A stretch of DNA of 5,748 nt from Bacteroidales bacterium. GTDB lineage: Bacteria > Bacteroidota > Bacteroidia > Bacteroidales > VadinHA17. The notes under the pieces were generated by a model. The model saw only the letters and a program-made list of their open reading frames with translations. It was not told the origin of the DNA and made no database searches. Each line of letters opens with the position of its first letter. Position 1 is the first letter of the stretch. The position numbers and the translations under genes were made by a program. Of this stretch, positions 5,598 to 5,748 are shown in pieces. The DNA is taken from contig DOTV01000212.1 in assembly GCA_003520925.1 (NCBI GenBank), positions 1-5,748 of the forward strand, read 5' to 3'.

Positions 5598-5619
5598 ATA
5601 GTCAGTTTTGTGCTGGAAT

Positions 5620-5748
5620 TCAATCAAGCTTTAATACTGCCAGAAAAGCCTGCTGCGGTACCTCAACATTACCGATCTGTCTCATGCGCTTCTTTCCCTT
5701 CTTCTGTTTTTCAAGGAGCTTCCTTTTTCTTGTAATATCACCTCCGTA
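5620..5748 (-). CDS. lepA: Elongation factor 4 (LepA), C-terminal end only
   Basis: The complement of this stretch reads 42 residues ending in a TGA stop (complement of 5620-5622), beginning YGGDITRKRKLLEKQKKGKK and ending VPQQAFLAVLKLD. This is the characteristic LepA C-terminal tail, a basic segment unique to EF4 among translational GTPases, including the YGGD(I/V)TRK...K motif and the closing P-Q-x-A-F-L-A-V-L sequence. LepA is a ribosome-associated GTPase acting in the cytoplasm, with reported roles in back-translocation and 30S assembly. Its GTPase domain lies beyond the window. It converges on rprY across a 22-base gap with no recognisable hairpin plus T tract, so terminators of one or both genes may lie inside the opposing coding sequence, or transcripts may overlap. 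Confidence 0.95.
   Translation of the reverse strand, partial: YGGDITRKRKLLEKQKKGKKRMRQIGNVEVPQQAFLAVLKLD

Noticed and set aside
1..5748. A novel defence, mobile or biosynthetic system
   Set aside because: Every substantial coding frame belongs to a known housekeeping or two-component family or to the IPExxxVDY family. I see no transposase, integrase, toxin-antitoxin pair, CRISPR-like array or terminal repeats. The unexplained signals are all non-coding and are reported separately.

Overview
The window looks like a chromosomal housekeeping segment from a member of the Bacteroidota, most likely class Bacteroidia. The evidence is the gene order purN / acpP-fabF-rnc-IPExxxVDY protein, an RprX/RprY-type two-component pair, the AT-rich composition, the near absence of Shine-Dalgarno sequences before start codons, and promoter-like sequences that fit the Bacteroidota TTTG / TAnnTTTG consensus rather than the E. 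coli one. There is no sign of mobile DNA, rRNA, tRNA or CRISPR.

Layout: (1) 1-140, minus strand, the N-terminal end of purN (GAR formyltransferase), running out of the window. (2) 141-321, a divergent AT-rich intergenic region with a good candidate acpP promoter. (3) 322-3054, a plus-strand gene block: acyl carrier protein, beta-ketoacyl-ACP synthase II, ribonuclease III (GTG start overlapping the fabF stop by one base) and a small IPExxxVDY-family protein. A perfect 10-bp inverted repeat is centred on the acpP stop codon. (4) 3055-3360, a 306-bp intergenic region holding a perfect 10-bp GC-rich hairpin, a tiny open frame (MKKTSIS), a possible minus-strand small RNA unit, and a cluster of six TTAAC/GTTAA boxes before the next operon. 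(5) 3361-5597, a histidine kinase and an OmpR-family response regulator, stop and start overlapping as ATGA, resembling RprX/RprY of Bacteroides. (6) 5620-5748, minus strand, the C-terminal end of lepA (elongation factor 4), convergent with rprY across only 22 bp.

How the genes work together: ACP carries the growing acyl chain that FabF elongates in type II fatty-acid synthesis. RNase III processes double-stranded RNA and is co-transcribed with them by position. The IPExxxVDY protein has no known function; from memory, pyruvate kinase often follows it in this phylum, and that gene is not here. The kinase and regulator form a self-contained envelope-sensing module whose upstream box cluster suggests autoregulation. 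The most unusual signals are in the non-coding DNA: the stop-codon-centred hairpin after acpP, the hairpin/mini-ORF/antisense-promoter arrangement at 3070-3200, and the TTAAC box array upstream of rprX, whose best promoter match would give an essentially leaderless mRNA.
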